Source: Hofstenia miamia
Taxonomy: Eukaryota; Xenacoelomorpha; Acoela; Hofsteniidae
Direction: 5' to 3'
DNA: 64,000 nt
Assembly (NCBI GenBank): GCA_900660155.1
Contig: CABFPE010000097.1
Span: forward strand, 139,738 to 203,737
In this document: one piece after another, positions 27,303 through 39,255 of the stretch
Numbering within the stretch: the stretch's first letter is position 1
How the letters are laid out: every line of letters begins with the position of its first letter
Translations under genes and position numbers: made by a program
The notes under the pieces: generated by a model
What the model was told of the DNA's origin: nothing
Database searches by the model: none
What the model saw: only the letters and a program-made list of their open reading frames with translations

Positions 27303-27492
27303 GGCCCGAAACACACGATTATTTCTGCGCGGAATCCCTGAGATAATTGGTTGTGGTTAAAAATAGTTTGCAAGCAAGCGATGATTATTTTCCCGCGCAT
27401 AACATTTAATAGCGAACAAACCGTGAATATTTTAATCACAACCAATTATCTCAGTAATTCCGCGCAGAAATAACCATCGTGTGTTTCGGGCC
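27303..27492. mobile_element. PIF/Harbinger-like MITE, 190 bp
   Basis: Terminal repeats of about 60 bp: GGCCCGAAACACACGAT, then TTATTTCTGCGCGGAAT and TGAGATAATTGGTTGTG, present at both ends in inverted order with a few changes. TTA flanks both sides (27300-27302 and 27493-27495). A 3-bp TWA duplication and GG-starting ends fit PIF/Harbinger. Nothing is coding inside. The RNA or single strand would fold into a long hairpin. Confidence 0.88.
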
Positions 27493-27925
27493 TTATATGT
27501 AGTAATAAATATAGAATGAAATAATGCAACATACAAGAGAGCTCCGCTCTTCCTTATTAACATGCAGGTATTTTTATATAATATGAATATGATATTTTTA
27601 AAATACAGTGAAAATAATTACAACGAGAGTACTTACTATACTTATTGTACCATCGTCAGTCAACTAAAAATTTAAATTTACAAAACATTAAAAATTTAAA
27701 ATAGATCAAGTATTTGATGGTACTTAAGTTTTTTCTTAATAATAATAGTTTCTGTAAACCTTTGTGGAATTGTATTTTATAAGAATATTAAAGTCGGATG
27801 TTAATTCTTTATGTATTTTTGTATGTTTATAAATTTAGGAATTTAACTGTCCATGTAGATGTTTTTGAATTCGTATTTTCAAATATCGTTTGGTTTCACC
27901 AATGTTGCAATGGTAAATATAATTC

Positions 27926-28157
27926 CCAAGTAGCAAGCCAGCAATGGGCCATTATTGGTCCATTATTGGTGCCATCAATTTACCAACAATGAGCCATCAA
28001 TTCACCATTAAAAGCCAATATTTACCAACAATACGCCATTCATATAACAACAATTTGCCTTCTAACATTAATAGTTTATATTGGCAAATGGTTGGCCAAT
28101 ATTGGCCAACGATGCCAATAATGGACCAATAATGGCCCATTGATCATTGTTACTTGG
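27926..28157. mobile_element. TTGGCCAA-rich foldback MITE, 232 bp
   Basis: The ends CCAAGTAGCAA and, read inward from the right, CCAAGTAACAA are followed on both sides by CAATGGGCCATTATTGGTCC and ATTATTGG in inverted order. The middle repeats short ATTGGCCA and CCAATATTGG motifs that are themselves palindromic. It is unlike the other elements here, and no superfamily is assigned with confidence. The two open frames across it are low-complexity and not genes. Confidence 0.8.
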
Positions 28158-28635
28158 ACAATAATTAAATTTATAGACAATTGATGATATCAATGTTTTT
28201 TTAATTGTATCTTTTTATAATTAAATTCGATGTATTTTCCTGAATTCCAAGTTGATATAATTCTTAATTTACTTTGAGGCCACAAAGCTTTCATAAATAT
28301 TGATTTTTGTCGCTATAGTAGCTTAGCATGCTGAGCAAATGCTAATCTTAACGGGCATTTCTCATAAACGACAATAAAAATTGACCCAAAATCTTTGCAT
28401 TTAATTTTTTTTATTCCAGCACCAACCAATGACATTGTTAATTTCGAAATTTATGCATATTGACAAAAACATTGAGAAGGGGCATGAATTTTTATGATTA
28501 CTTTTTTAAAGTGCCTTTTTAATAGAACAATTGGTAAAATGAAATTTCCATGTAGAGGGTGTAAGATTAAGAGTTTGTTACATGCAGTTTAAGTAAGACA
28601 TATATTGTATGTACATCACTATTTACAAGGATATG

Positions 28636-28639
<4 letters not shown>

Positions 28640-28668
<29 letters not shown>

Positions 28669-28669
28669 G
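28640..28669. repeat. (TA)n microsatellite
   Basis: About 30 bp of TA in intergenic DNA. Confidence 0.95.
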
Positions 28670-29051
28670 AAAAAATATAAATGGTACATTTGCACTAAGA
28701 CAAATCATTATGTACCAGTACGGTTGTTGAAGTAATACGTATGTTTCATTGACTATTACCAATATGACATCCTCCCTTTTTAAATTTGTTGTTTAACTAA
28801 ATTTGTAAATTAAATCATCCAAAGAATTGAGGAGGCTTTGTTTCTTTCAGGTCTCTTATTTCTGTGATCATCTGCAGTTGCAGCAATAGAGCCGTAATCT
28901 GGGAGTGTGGTAGATTGCATTGTAATCTTATCTGTCTCCGGGGTGTTCACTCTAAAGGTACGTCGAAGTCATCTAAGCGGCTGGGTAACTTACTTGATTT
29001 CTGAATATTTCCCATGTCAATCAAGTGGCGCCAATTTCTTCCAATTAAGCG

Positions 29052-29343
29052 CAGGGCCGTGGCTAGGGGAGGGCCAGGAGGGCATGGCTCTCCCTGTTGG
29101 GCCACTGTGCCCCCCTTCCTTTTGGCATCCTGGATACAGAACTTCATAGTATTAATTCTAATATTCTGTAACTAAGTTAGAGTGATTATCTTTTAGTTGA
29201 AATATACATAATACTAATGCAATTCTATTAAAAAATTCAATGAAAAAAGGTGAAACTATCTCATATGAGTAAAACTATGATTAATTTATTGAACTTTGCG
29301 GGGCCATGGCCCCCCTAAACTTCAAATGAAAGCCACGGGCCTG
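29052..29343. mobile_element. hAT-type MITE with perfect 8-bp target duplication, 292 bp
   Basis: The left end is CAGGGCCGTGGCTAGGGG and the right end read inward is CAGGCCCGTGGCTTTCAT. Both sides carry the 8-bp duplication ATTAAGCG (29044-29051 and 29344-29351). The interior is non-coding, with G/C-rich subterminal blocks (GGGCATGG and GGGGCCATGG) around an AT-rich middle. The perfect duplication suggests a fairly recent insertion. Confidence 0.93.
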
Positions 29344-29539
29344 ATTAAGCGACCATTTACTTTGATTATGCATGATTGTGGTGTTTTGGCTTTTCTTACG
29401 AATTTCCCAATACGAACCTTTTTTCTGGGTTTTAGAACTTCCTACTTTTTAAATTGTCGATTGTAACATTTTTCTTGTGATATAGATTTGCATTCAGCTT
29501 TTCCAAGTTTTGTTTGTGAGCCATTTGGTTTGAGTGAAA

Positions 29540-31000
29540 CGTTTGGCATCAATCAATTGGCGCGTAAACCACTTCTATAGAATAACTGAGATTGTGAATA
29601 TTCGGAAAATTGTAGAGGAATATTATTATTATAGTCCATAAGCGCCATCCTATTATCCGGACTTTTTCTAAAAATATTCTTAAAGGTCTTTACTGCTATT
29701 TCAGCCATACCATTTGATAAGGTTGTTGTCTGCCACAAATTTCTGCCCACTTTTCCCCACTTATCCTATGGCTTTGAATGAATCGAGAGTAATAGTCAAG
29801 AAATATTAGAAATATCTGATAAGCAATGTCGATGCCTAATTTTTTAAATAGCAGTGATTGTCTTTTATGGTGGATCAGTGGCTCCTTTCTTTGTCTTACT
29901 TGCAGCATTTTACATGGAAGGCATTTTCCTACAAATCTCATCAAACATCCGTAGCCAGAACCCAAACTGCTGCTCAAACTTTTTTATCTTTATGATCCCC
30001 ATGTGTGCTCCATGTACAGCTTTTAATACTTCTTGTCGATCGGAGAATGGAATACATGCAGTGCAAATTACGCATTTTAATGTTTAAGGAACTTTTTGTC
30101 AGGCTATTCAGTTTTTAGAAAGTTCATAACATCATTTGAGTCGAGATGACTTGATAGAGCTCTTCGAATTAGTTTTAAGTTCAATTGATAGATGCTGTCA
30201 AACAGTGACAAGCTATTTGCAAATTTTCTCCAATTCACTTGTGTGCTTTGGTGGCAGTCTTAATCTTGACGCAGGAAATAGTAACTTTCCGGGCTTATAA
30301 TGATTTTCCAATGACGGATATTTATGTAGTATCACAAAATGGCGTTGAACTCGTGAAGGGCACGTTGCCAAGGGTTTATGCTGTAAACTTTCCATTGGCT
30401 TGTGGTCCGACTCTGCAATTATCTTATTTCTATACGTATATTGATTAATGTGTGTACAAACATAGTTTTCCTTCGTCCCTGTAATTGATCTTCATGCGAA
30501 TGTCTTATTCCCCTGAATGAGACATGCACCAATTGCTGATCTTGACGCATCAGTTTGAATGTTAGCAGTGTGTCTGTTGTTAAAGTGCCTTAGTACAGGA
30601 TCTAAAGTTAAGTGGTTGATCAATCACTGTAGAGTCATCTCCTGCTATTGATCACATGCGAATATTGAATCAACCTTTAATAAGTGTCTCAATGGAGTTT
30701 TAGTTTCGGAGTAGTTTGGGATGAAGTCTGATATGAAGAGATTGTTTATCCGTTGTTGTTGAGGACTTTTTGATTACGTTGATTTTGTTCAGATCTGGAT
30801 GGAAACCTCAATCACTTACTACAAATCCCGTATATTTTAGCAGAATGGTTCATGAGCTGAATCTTTCGTCTGTTTTATTTGATATTTCTGGCTAGTGCAC
30901 AATTCAGCCAATCTTTGGCTACCCAACGCAGTTTGAGGGATTATTTTGTGAATTTCTATCAAGTAATACCATATGTGATGAAGTGTCATCATAGTTAAGG
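29540..31000 (-). mobile_element. Ty3/Gypsy-type pol fossil
   Basis: On the minus strand, in order, are remnants of the RNase H region, the YKPGKLLFPA connector with an LPPKHTSELEKICK tail, and an integrase core with LGIDIAYQIFLIFLDYYSRF and SNGMAEIAVKTFKNIF. RNase H before integrase is the Ty3/Gypsy order. The copy is broken, with many breaks, lacks gag and shows no LTR pair that I could find. Its degree of decay suggests an old insertion. Boundaries are approximate. Confidence 0.78.
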
Positions 31001-34000
31001 CGAAATAGATATTTTAAGTCAATGTTTCATATTGTGGAACAAAAATGCTATAAATTATAGATAACTCTTACAAAGTGGTACACATAGCAAACTAATTGTA
31101 ATAGTTTCAAATGTCATGATTCTTCTCCTCATAGCTTTTATAAATATCTTTAAAATGAAATTTTTTTTTGTTGAAATTGAGGTACCAGATGTTCTTAGCA
31201 ATAATAACAAAATGTGTGGTTGTAGATCTATTAAAGGTTTCCACATTTAAACCCAGTGGACTGCTGGAATGCTTCAACAGTTCTTGAATTTTATTGTATA
31301 CAATTCATAATTTGGGCCTAAAATTTGCTATATTCTAACGGAAATATACTAATAATTCATTAACTGGGGTACCATATATAATTTTTTTAAACATTTTCTT
31401 TGACTCCTAAATAACTGATTTCCTAGTTATTTTTGCGAAAAAAATTCTATGATTTTCAGCCCGTACTAAAACTAGGACGCCGCCGAAGTCACAGCATAAT
31501 CGCTTATTATACGAGACCCACCCCGTTCGTTCTTCAAAGCCAGTTTGTTTCTTCTGTCTAGCATTTTAAGTTATTATGCAAATGGAATCGAGTGAAAATA
31601 TGATTCTATTGTGAAAAGTAGAAATACAAGAAATAGAATATAGCTGGCGTCTCACGATTACTTGGGTTGAGAACAACAGACACCATCAGGCCCAACCAAA
31701 TAAAGGGAGCACTGTTTGCCACTGACAGTGTTGGATACGCGCGGTTCAAAAAACAAAATCTGTATATACTGCTCATTGCTCAATCGGAATAAGAAGAAAG
31801 AAGTAGTATTACGCTATTATCATGCGTGGTGTTCAAATAGCTGTCGTAAATTCATGGAAAATCTACGCAATGCTGAATAAAAACGAGAAAATGTCTTTTT
31901 GATTCATCAGAGATTTGGCTTTGCCTTATATGAAGCTAACTTTCCTACAGGACTCTATTTTCCAGCAGCGATTTGGATTCGAACGGAGTGTAGCTGGACC
32001 ACACAATTAACATTTTGATGGCTTGAATCATGTGACGAAAACTAGGGACAAACAACATAGGTGCCAGGGAGGCGCATGTTCAAAAAAGACGCTCTCATAC
32101 TGTGACAAGTTTTCGATTATGCTGTGCAGGACCTGTTTTCCAAAGTATCATACTGATTGAGTTGTTGCTGTTCATTATCATTATTATGAAAAATATAAAT
32201 ATGTGAAAATTCTTCGCTTTCATTATTTTGTTGTGGTTTTAGTAAATAAAAAATTTAAAAATTTCCATTGCTCTTTTTGAATAATTGAAACATTCTTTTT
32301 CTATATATAAATTTCAAAAATATTTTTTTCAAAAATGTTGGGTTTTTGTCAGCGTCCTATTTTTAGGACAACCATGTAAACTTACGTACAAAGACGTGGA
32401 TATCTAAAAAATACGATCATGCAAATTGGTTATAAGCTCAAAAACGGGTTTAGAATATTTACTGATTTAATTTGAAAATTTACTTGTGAGATACTTCAAC
32501 TGTTCAGAAATTACAAAACACACTCAGTGACCTGATCAACTTGACGAAAAACACAAATAGATCGACTTAGTAACATGTATAAAAGTTAAGGACTACGAAA
32601 TATTTAATGTTTTTGGTAAAAGTAGATGCCCTATAAATAGACTCTGTCTGTTAATAGGTTAAGAAGCGCCTATAGATTTTACAATATGCTAGCAAATTAT
32701 CTACTTTGCACTGAGTCAGAAAGGATATGCAGAAGATATTACTCTTCCTTTATCAACAAAAGGCGATGATTGTAATGCATCAATATGTCGCGTAAATTGT
32801 ATTTTAACCTACGGCGCAAAGAACTCTGATTTTGCACATGGCAAAATATTTGAGGTTGGTTGTTGGTCCCCTGGGCATTAGAGCGCTTCATTATCTGAAC
32901 TTTATGCGGGTACTGAGAATTTGAGAATTTGAATGTCACAAAAATGGAATTTCTCATGAAAATTTTTGATATTTTCACGCACTTCAAGCACAGGAAAAAT
33001 TTTTAACATACACAAACCCTTAGACGTTCCATATCAAAGGCTTTGAATGTTTCTTAAAAGGATGAAATTGTTAAAAAATGTGGACAACCTACGGCCCGCC
33101 AAATAATTTTGTCTGACCCTCAAAGCGATTTGACTATCGCTCATGCACGGCAACATTGCCATTGATTAAGTATCGCCTCTGAACATTGAATACTATTAGT
33201 ATTTATAGCTTTTATTTTCCAAACTGCAAAGTAACATAAACTTGTCACACACTAGGAGCATATATTAGGTGGATTATTCAATATAAATTGCGCATTTGCT
33301 GCAAATTGAAGTTGTTGAACGTAGGTGAAGAAAATAAAAGATTAAATCTGTTTTGCAAATTAAAATATTTGTCTTGTATATAATGAAGAAATGCAACTAA
33401 AATTATAAAGCTGCCCTCAACAAAGTCTAAAGTTCAATGCTCTCAATATTGAATGCTTAGTAAGGAGAAAATGTTTCCATAGAACTCACTAACCATTAAA
33501 TGATTTTTGTAATTTTTATTTTATGCTGCTGAGTAGATAGCTTCAGCTTTATGATTCGCAAAGGCAATTTATTGCTTTTCTTGTTCACTACTATTGATAA
33601 ACTGTCTGTAATCGTGTCTAAAAAATACATAGTATTCGGAGGTTCATCTCCTCTGTTCTAAGGTAATATTAGTAGAAATAGGTTTAAATAACTAACTGTT
33701 TACATTATAATACATAAATTTGTATGATTTCCATATAAATGCTTGCAGACATTTGTGGACATCATTTCCAATAGAAATAAGTTTAAATTGAAGTGTAGTT
33801 TAAAACAAGTGTTTAGTCATTAACTTTACAAAAAATTTTTAAAATTATTCAATTACCTTTATGTTATGAATGGGGAAGATAAGTATAGTCTTTGATGTAC
33901 CATAGCAATAGCTGAAATAGCAAGTTTTTCCAATTGTTTGGAGCGCTGAAAGAGATCCACTGTCATAGCTTTTTCCAGACTCAAAATGGACACGTTGAAT

Positions 34001-34689
34001 TGATGTTTCTATGCGTGCAATAATTGATATACATTCGTATGTATATCATCAGTATTAAAAACTCACGGGTGTTCATGTTGCTCATATATTTGTGATACCA
34101 AAATTTCAACACAAACAGGCTTGGTACATATTGTCTCACCCAAGTCGCAGACAATAAAAAATCAATCTTAATCAGCAACTTGTTAATTCTTTCAAAATTC
34201 AATTTATTCTGACTTAAGACGTCGTTTTAGCAATAAATCAAAGTTTTCGGTTTTACAATACAAATGATTTCTGCCCACAACAATTCTGACATGTTAATGT
34301 GTGAAGTTTTAGATAATATTAAGGTAATTTATATAGATCATTTAGTATTTCAACTAATTTTTAACATAGTGCTACATCAATAGAATTGCCATTGCATTGA
34401 AACTCAATAAACATTGAGTACCAGAAGAATTTCATTTACTAGTAAATACCAATTTCATACAAGGCTGTCCTATCAAAATTGAAGTTAAATGCGGGTAAGA
34501 TTGTTTTTGGTGATCGAACCCTCAATTAACCTACATGATGTAAGTTGGTTCGACCTTTCACCCGTGGACGGCTAATTTTTTAGTAACGACTATTATCCAC
34601 TTCAGGATAAACCATTCCAACCTAAACTAACTTCAAAACTAAGCATTTTCAAGATCTGTAGAAATATGATAACAAGTGCAATTTAAAAG
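31001..34689. other. Intergenic DNA
   Basis: AT-rich, no gene recognised. CACAGCATAATCG near 31480 and its inverted copy near 32113 might be ends of a decayed element. A CTACGGCCCGCC motif at 33090 resembles some hAT subterminal sequence. Neither is strong. Confidence 0.5.
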
Positions 34690-35196
34690 ACTTTGTTTGG
34701 CTGAAGGAGGCCCTAAGGAAGATGAAGAACTGGAAGGCGCCAGTCAGAGATGAGGTACCTGAAGATGTATGCTAGTTCAAAGAAGATGTTGCAGAAGCAA
34801 TTGGAGACATTGGAGAAAGCAAGCAGAAATTCTGTGTCAGCATTCAATGGGCAGAACAGCATAAAGGCAATTAATACGTGGGAGATACCAGTGTTAAGAT
34901 ATTCGGCAGGAATAGTTAGGTGGAACAAGAATGAACTGAGGGAATTAGACAGGGAGACAAGGAAGATACTAGCAGCAGAGAGATCATTCAACCTAAATGG
35001 AGATGTAGATAGGCTGTACATGGCAAGGCATAAGGGAGGGAAAGGGCTGCTAAGTGTGGAGGAAACTGTAGAAGCAGAAGCACTAGGGCTAAAGGAATAT
35101 GTAGAAGAGCAACCTAGAGGATCCCTACTAGAGGTCACTAAGGAGTTAAGGAAAATAAGAACTGAGAGTGAATGAAAGAAGGTATACCAGAGTAGG

Positions 35197-35814
35197 ATGG
35201 AATCAGAGAGACAAACTAGGTATAGCCAGAAGGCAATGCATGGAGAATACTGGAGGAATACAGAAATGTGTGACAGAGAAGAGAGCAACAAGTGGTTAAA
35301 GAAGGCAGGACTGAAGAGAGAAACAGAAGCACTGATAATGGCAGCACAGGAGCAAGCAATAAGAACAAACTGGGTGAAGAAGCATATAGACAGAAGAGTA
35401 GAAGTAAGTGATAAGTGTAGGCTATGTAAGAAAGAGGCGGAGACAGTAGATCATCTGATAGCAGGGTGTGAGAAGTTGGCACAGAATGAGTATAAGTTCA
35501 GGCATGACAAGGTGGGAAGAATGGTACATTGGAGTTTGAGCAGGCAGCATGGGTTAGAAGCAGGAGACAAGTGGTATGAGCACAAGCCACAGGGCGTCAT
35601 AGAAAATGAGAAGGTTAAGATACTGTGGGACTTCAAAATACAGACAAGCAAGGTGATAGAAGCACGGAGGCCAGACATAGTAGTGGTAGACAAAGAGCAA
35701 AGATTAGGAACAGTGATAGACATAGCAGTACCAAAGGACAGAAATGTAGAAAGCAAAGAGAAAGAGAAGATAGACAAGTACAGGGAGTTGGCAGATGAAA
35801 TAGAAAGGCTGTGA
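35197..35814 (+). pseudogene. LINE restriction-like endonuclease region, open 205 codons
   Basis: This is the middle open segment of the element above. It contains the HTH-like KKHIDRRVEVSDKC start, the CCHC knuckle and PD...D..K endonuclease residues, all apparently kept. It is bounded by TGA stops that replace sense codons in frame, so the copy is dead but relatively young. The long leucine/serine-rich frames on the other strand are its shadows. Confidence 0.85.
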
Positions 35815-36043
35815 AAGTTAAAGAAGATTGAAGTAGTCCCGGTAGTAGTAGGCGCACTAGGAGCAGTGAGTAAGAAGCATAAGAGATACTTGGAGGAGTT
35901 AGGAGTACCAAAGTGGGGAGGAGCGGTAGCACAGAAGGCAGCATTGTTAGGAACAGCTAGAGTCCTGAGGAAAGCTCTCAGACTCCCTGGGAACTGGTGA
36001 GTTCCCCGAGCTGAGAGGAATACCAGCATGAAGCTGTGAGAAG

Positions 36044-36068
36044 TAATAATAATAATAATAATAATAAT
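36044..36068 (+). repeat. (TAA)n tail
   Basis: About eight TAA units at the 3' end of the LINE. They are either its tail or its target microsatellite. Confidence 0.9.
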
Positions 36069-38261
36069 TCCATTGCTTATAAGAAAGTTCAGAATCTAAA
36101 TTTATTTATTTTGTTTCTTGCAACCATTTAATGTAATTCACATTTGAGTAGCTATTCGTACTTATTACTCACCATGCGTTAATATACTGAAGAAAATGCG
36201 AATTCGTCCGAGTTTTTAAAGATAAAATGTCAGCCTACAATGTTATATTTTATGCATAATGTCGTGTGCTTTGATGTCAGCATCTAAGTTGTAATGAAAG
36301 ATATAACAGGTAGCAATTGAAAACTGAAATAGTTACTATTTTTAACATTTTATCAAATGTGTCAACTGTATTTGCTTTATCCGTAGTTTCCTCTGGGTTT
36401 TATCTATGAAGACATAATGAAAACGAATTAAAAACAGCGTTGCCAATAACCACGAGAATAGGCTCATTGCATAACCTGATACACACTGACCGAACTATTA
36501 CTCACAAAACTTTGTCGTGACCCACAGAGTCCTTTAATATCACCTGCCGGATATCTTCATCGCTTGAAATCTTCTTGATCGCCATCCACCAAACAAATTT
36601 GATAAGTATTGAGTTAGCCTACTAAAAGCGATATTTTTTCTTGAAAAATTTCGTTTATTTCTGTTGGCAACAAATTTCGTGCTATTACGCCCTTTTTCCT
36701 TTTTTTCGCTAAGAATCTATTCGACGTATTATAGGTTGACCCATGGCCCACTGCGAGCCACCAAATTTGCGGTCGATGGATCGTTTGCAACACTTTCCAT
36801 TGGAATTATATTTTAAAGATTGCCAATTATTGTGCCGCTCAACGTAATTAAGATCCACATAACTTTCGTTTTTAGCCTAAATTATATCTAGGCATCAAGT
36901 GCGGCGAGATTTTTTTAAATGGTTTGTTATGCACAATTATGTTAATACGAATTTGCTATTGTTAACATTAATTCTTTCCAAATCAAGTGCATTATAACAT
37001 TTTAACAGAATTTATTTAGTTTCTTCCGGTAAATAGATCTATCAATATTTTTATAATTTTGTTTCTCGAAGTAAGTGAAAATTTTGAATATACAAAACAT
37101 CAAAAACATGTTGCTATAGTGGGTTTTCATTTTTACGAATGTACAGCACACATTTACATTTTGATTGTCACAAAAAAATCTTTCAGTTTCACAGATTTTT
37201 TATTAAATGCAGTTTCAGGTTTGATCAATTCATCTCAGTTTACTTAGTTTTACTTCAGCTACATTTCAACACAAATTTACCAATATAAATTGAAATGGGT
37301 GGTTTAATTGGCTAAAACATAAGCCGCTGTGTGTGATTCCAAAATCCGTTGGAATATCACACTAAATAATAGCTGGAAGTGCTACTATACTATAGATATT
37401 ATTTCATCTCTGATTTTCTCATTGTAAATATTCTTATTTTATATCCGTTCATTTTCATTGATTGCATTATTAGGTAATGTCCTAAATTTTTCTTACTTTT
37501 GGTATCGAATTTCCTTCTGTCAGTAAATCAATGCATTTATTGCTTCATTAAAATTTTATTAAACACTACATTACTTGCCATTGCTAAGCGTTTGTTTTTT
37601 AATTGCATAAGAACCTTTTGACCGAGACTTAATTCTAGTAACTATTGATTATAAATGTTCTTGATTTACTTCTAACGACAATGAACTAGCAACGGAAATC
37701 TGCTAAAATTATTTTCTGTTTTGCTTTTGAATTTCAAACTTTTACTAAACTTCATTTCAACTTGATCACATTTCTGTCAATTTTTGTTGTTTCAATTGTG
37801 ATAAAGATGAGTTTGCTTCAACTATTTACTCCCAGTAGCAAGGATGACTCACCAAAACGCATTCCATTTCACTAAACTGCAGATGTCAAATCTTCATCAG
37901 ATTTTTTTCTTTATTCAATGCTAGTATCCTTCTTTCCATTATTTCAAACGTAGACTTAGTGTGAACTGAAAACTCCAGGAATTTCTCCTTTTGCCCTATA
38001 GTTAACATCAAAAACCGTATTCAAGATTATTGGCCACATTTAGCAATCACTCTCCAGAAATAACGTATGTTCCCCATTTTTATTCAAAACGTTCTATCTA
38101 GTTGCAACCTGATCTTAGGAATGTTCAATTCATTATCATATCCTTATTTACTATTGAAAAATGAATCCCATTACCTTTCATTTTATAATGTAGTATATTA
38201 AACAGTGATTTTATTTGTAAATTATGTTTGATTGACATGGATTTGATAATTACAACTCGAT
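36069..38261. other. Intergenic DNA downstream of the receptor
   Basis: AT-rich with long T and A runs. No coding or repeat structure I can support. Confidence 0.55.
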
Positions 38262-38510
38262 CTAATTCGTTGAATCTTTTACTCTACGCAGGATTTCACG
38301 GCACGTGTTATCGTAAAGTGCCTCCATCTCAAAAACACTTGTTGATAATACGTAATCACCTAAATTTGATTGTTTCAAAAGAGCTGTAAATTTTATGAAA
38401 GTATACATGTATTTATTGTAAATGTTTGATTCTCCATTCTTGAAACAATTTAAATGTGAGTAAAGTTTACAAATCCATAGTACCAATAATGAGGAAAATC
38501 CACATTTCAT
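38262..38510 (-). CDS. Hypothetical 82-residue frame downstream of the receptor
   Basis: The frame starts MKCGFSSLLVLWICKLYS, which could act as a weak signal peptide, and ends CREILRRVKDSTN. I recognise no family. It lies about 460 bp past the receptor stop on the same strand, overlapping or beyond its likely 3' UTR. It may be chance. Confidence 0.15.
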   Translation of the reverse strand: MKCGFSSLLVLWICKLYSHLNCFKNGESNIYNKYMYTFIKFTALLKQSNLGDYVLSTSVFEMEALYDNTCREILRRVKDSTN

Positions 38511-38613
38511 CTAAACTAGTTAGTTGTCCGATGCATAAGTAATACAATTGATTTTCACTATGTCGTTAGATAAACAATGAATCTCTAATAGATACTTCGA
38601 ATAATACATAAAA

Positions 38614-38619
38614 TTTATT
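38614..38619 (-). terminator. Candidate poly(A) signal of the receptor gene
   Basis: An AATAAA hexamer on the minus strand lies about 350 bp beyond the receptor stop codon. It is the first canonical one I see in that direction. No transcript evidence. Confidence 0.4.
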
Positions 38620-38967
38620 TAAAACAATGCAGTAATAAATTTAACTACAATTTGTTCAATTTCAATTCTAACCTTTGCTATTTTTCTGCATCAATAATTT
38701 TCAAAGGGATTTTTTTACAATTGCGGGAACGGAACTTATTTTGACGTTCATTTCCGTTTTAGTAATTGAAATATTTCTTAGTTTCTTTACAAAAGGGGCT
38801 ATTCACTTCACCTGTTTACTCCTTGTTCTTAAAAATATGTTAAAATTGAACTAACACAATTAACAAATATATAACGACGCCATCTATCGTTCAAAATGTG
38901 CAGTTGACTATAATGTCCACAATGCTTTTGGCCTGAAGAAATCCTTACAAAATGAGTTTGCCCATGT

Positions 38968-39255
38968 TTACTGTGTGTTGGACTCTCTCATACTTTCCTT
39001 AGATTTCAATGTATATGCCACAATGTAAGTGATGCAGAGACCTGCGAAAGTAATAGGAAAAAAATATCTAGAGAATCGATCAATCGCACCAACATTGATA
39101 AAGCGATCGGGCTTGTTGACGGTGTGGCCTTTAATAAGTTTTTTAAGTTTGAAAAATGGGGTAAAGTGCTGGTCGTGTGTTGCTGAATACTCCATGTTTT
39201 GACGAAGCGACCCACGTGAGCCTAAGCTGTTATCACTATGAACGACTTGGAAATC
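38968..39255 (-). CDS. Receptor terminal exon G (M3-M4 loop and M4, 288 bp)
   Basis: The acceptor is TATTTAG, in phase 0. It encodes 95 residues: a polar, basic loop (KLKKLIKGHTVNKPDRF), the pre-M4 motif IDRFSRYFFP, the M4 helix and a short tail ending ESNTQ before TAA. The whole M3-M4 loop is roughly 85-90 residues, short for the family. Confidence 0.93.
   Translation of the reverse strand, partial: DFQVVHSDNSLGSRGSLRQNMEYSATHDQHFTPFFKLKKLIKGHTVNKPDRFINVGAIDRFSRYFFPITFAGLCITYIVAYTLKSKESMRESNTQ

Larger units (their letters stand above)
34690..36068 (+). mobile_element. Internally deleted LINE 3' end with restriction-like endonuclease and (TAA)n tail
   Basis: At the left, WLKEALRKMKNWKAPVRDEV matches the start of the RT domain (NWK.PG.D). 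It then jumps to the post-RT thumb region INTWEIPVLRYSAGIVRWNK, so the catalytic RT core is deleted. Next come a zinc knuckle CRLCKKEAETVDHLIAGC (CCHC) and a PD-(D/E)XK endonuclease, RRPDIVVVDKEQRLGTVIDI followed by AVPKD, then a C-terminal piece ending LRLPGNW at 36000. The frame is open except for TGA stops at 35173-35175 and 35812-35814. The layout (RT, CCHC, restriction-like endonuclease) is that of the R2/R4/NeSL group. The (TAA)n tail recalls R4/Dong elements, which use TAA repeats. The element is G-rich on the plus strand, unlike its surroundings. Confidence 0.88.

Noticed and set aside
28907-29149. 80-codon and 66-codon frames
   Set aside because: They lie across the end of the hAT MITE and its flank and show no domain.
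31480-32125. 13-bp inverted pair CACAGCATAATCG
   Set aside because: Match is short, with no target duplication or supporting structure. Possible but not callable as an element.
33085-33130. CTACGGCCCGCCAAATAAT block
   Set aside because: Resembles some hAT subterminal sequence, but no partner end was found.
34713-36029. Long minus-strand leucine/serine-rich frames with membrane-like stretches
   Set aside because: They are antisense shadows of the purine-rich LINE coding strand.
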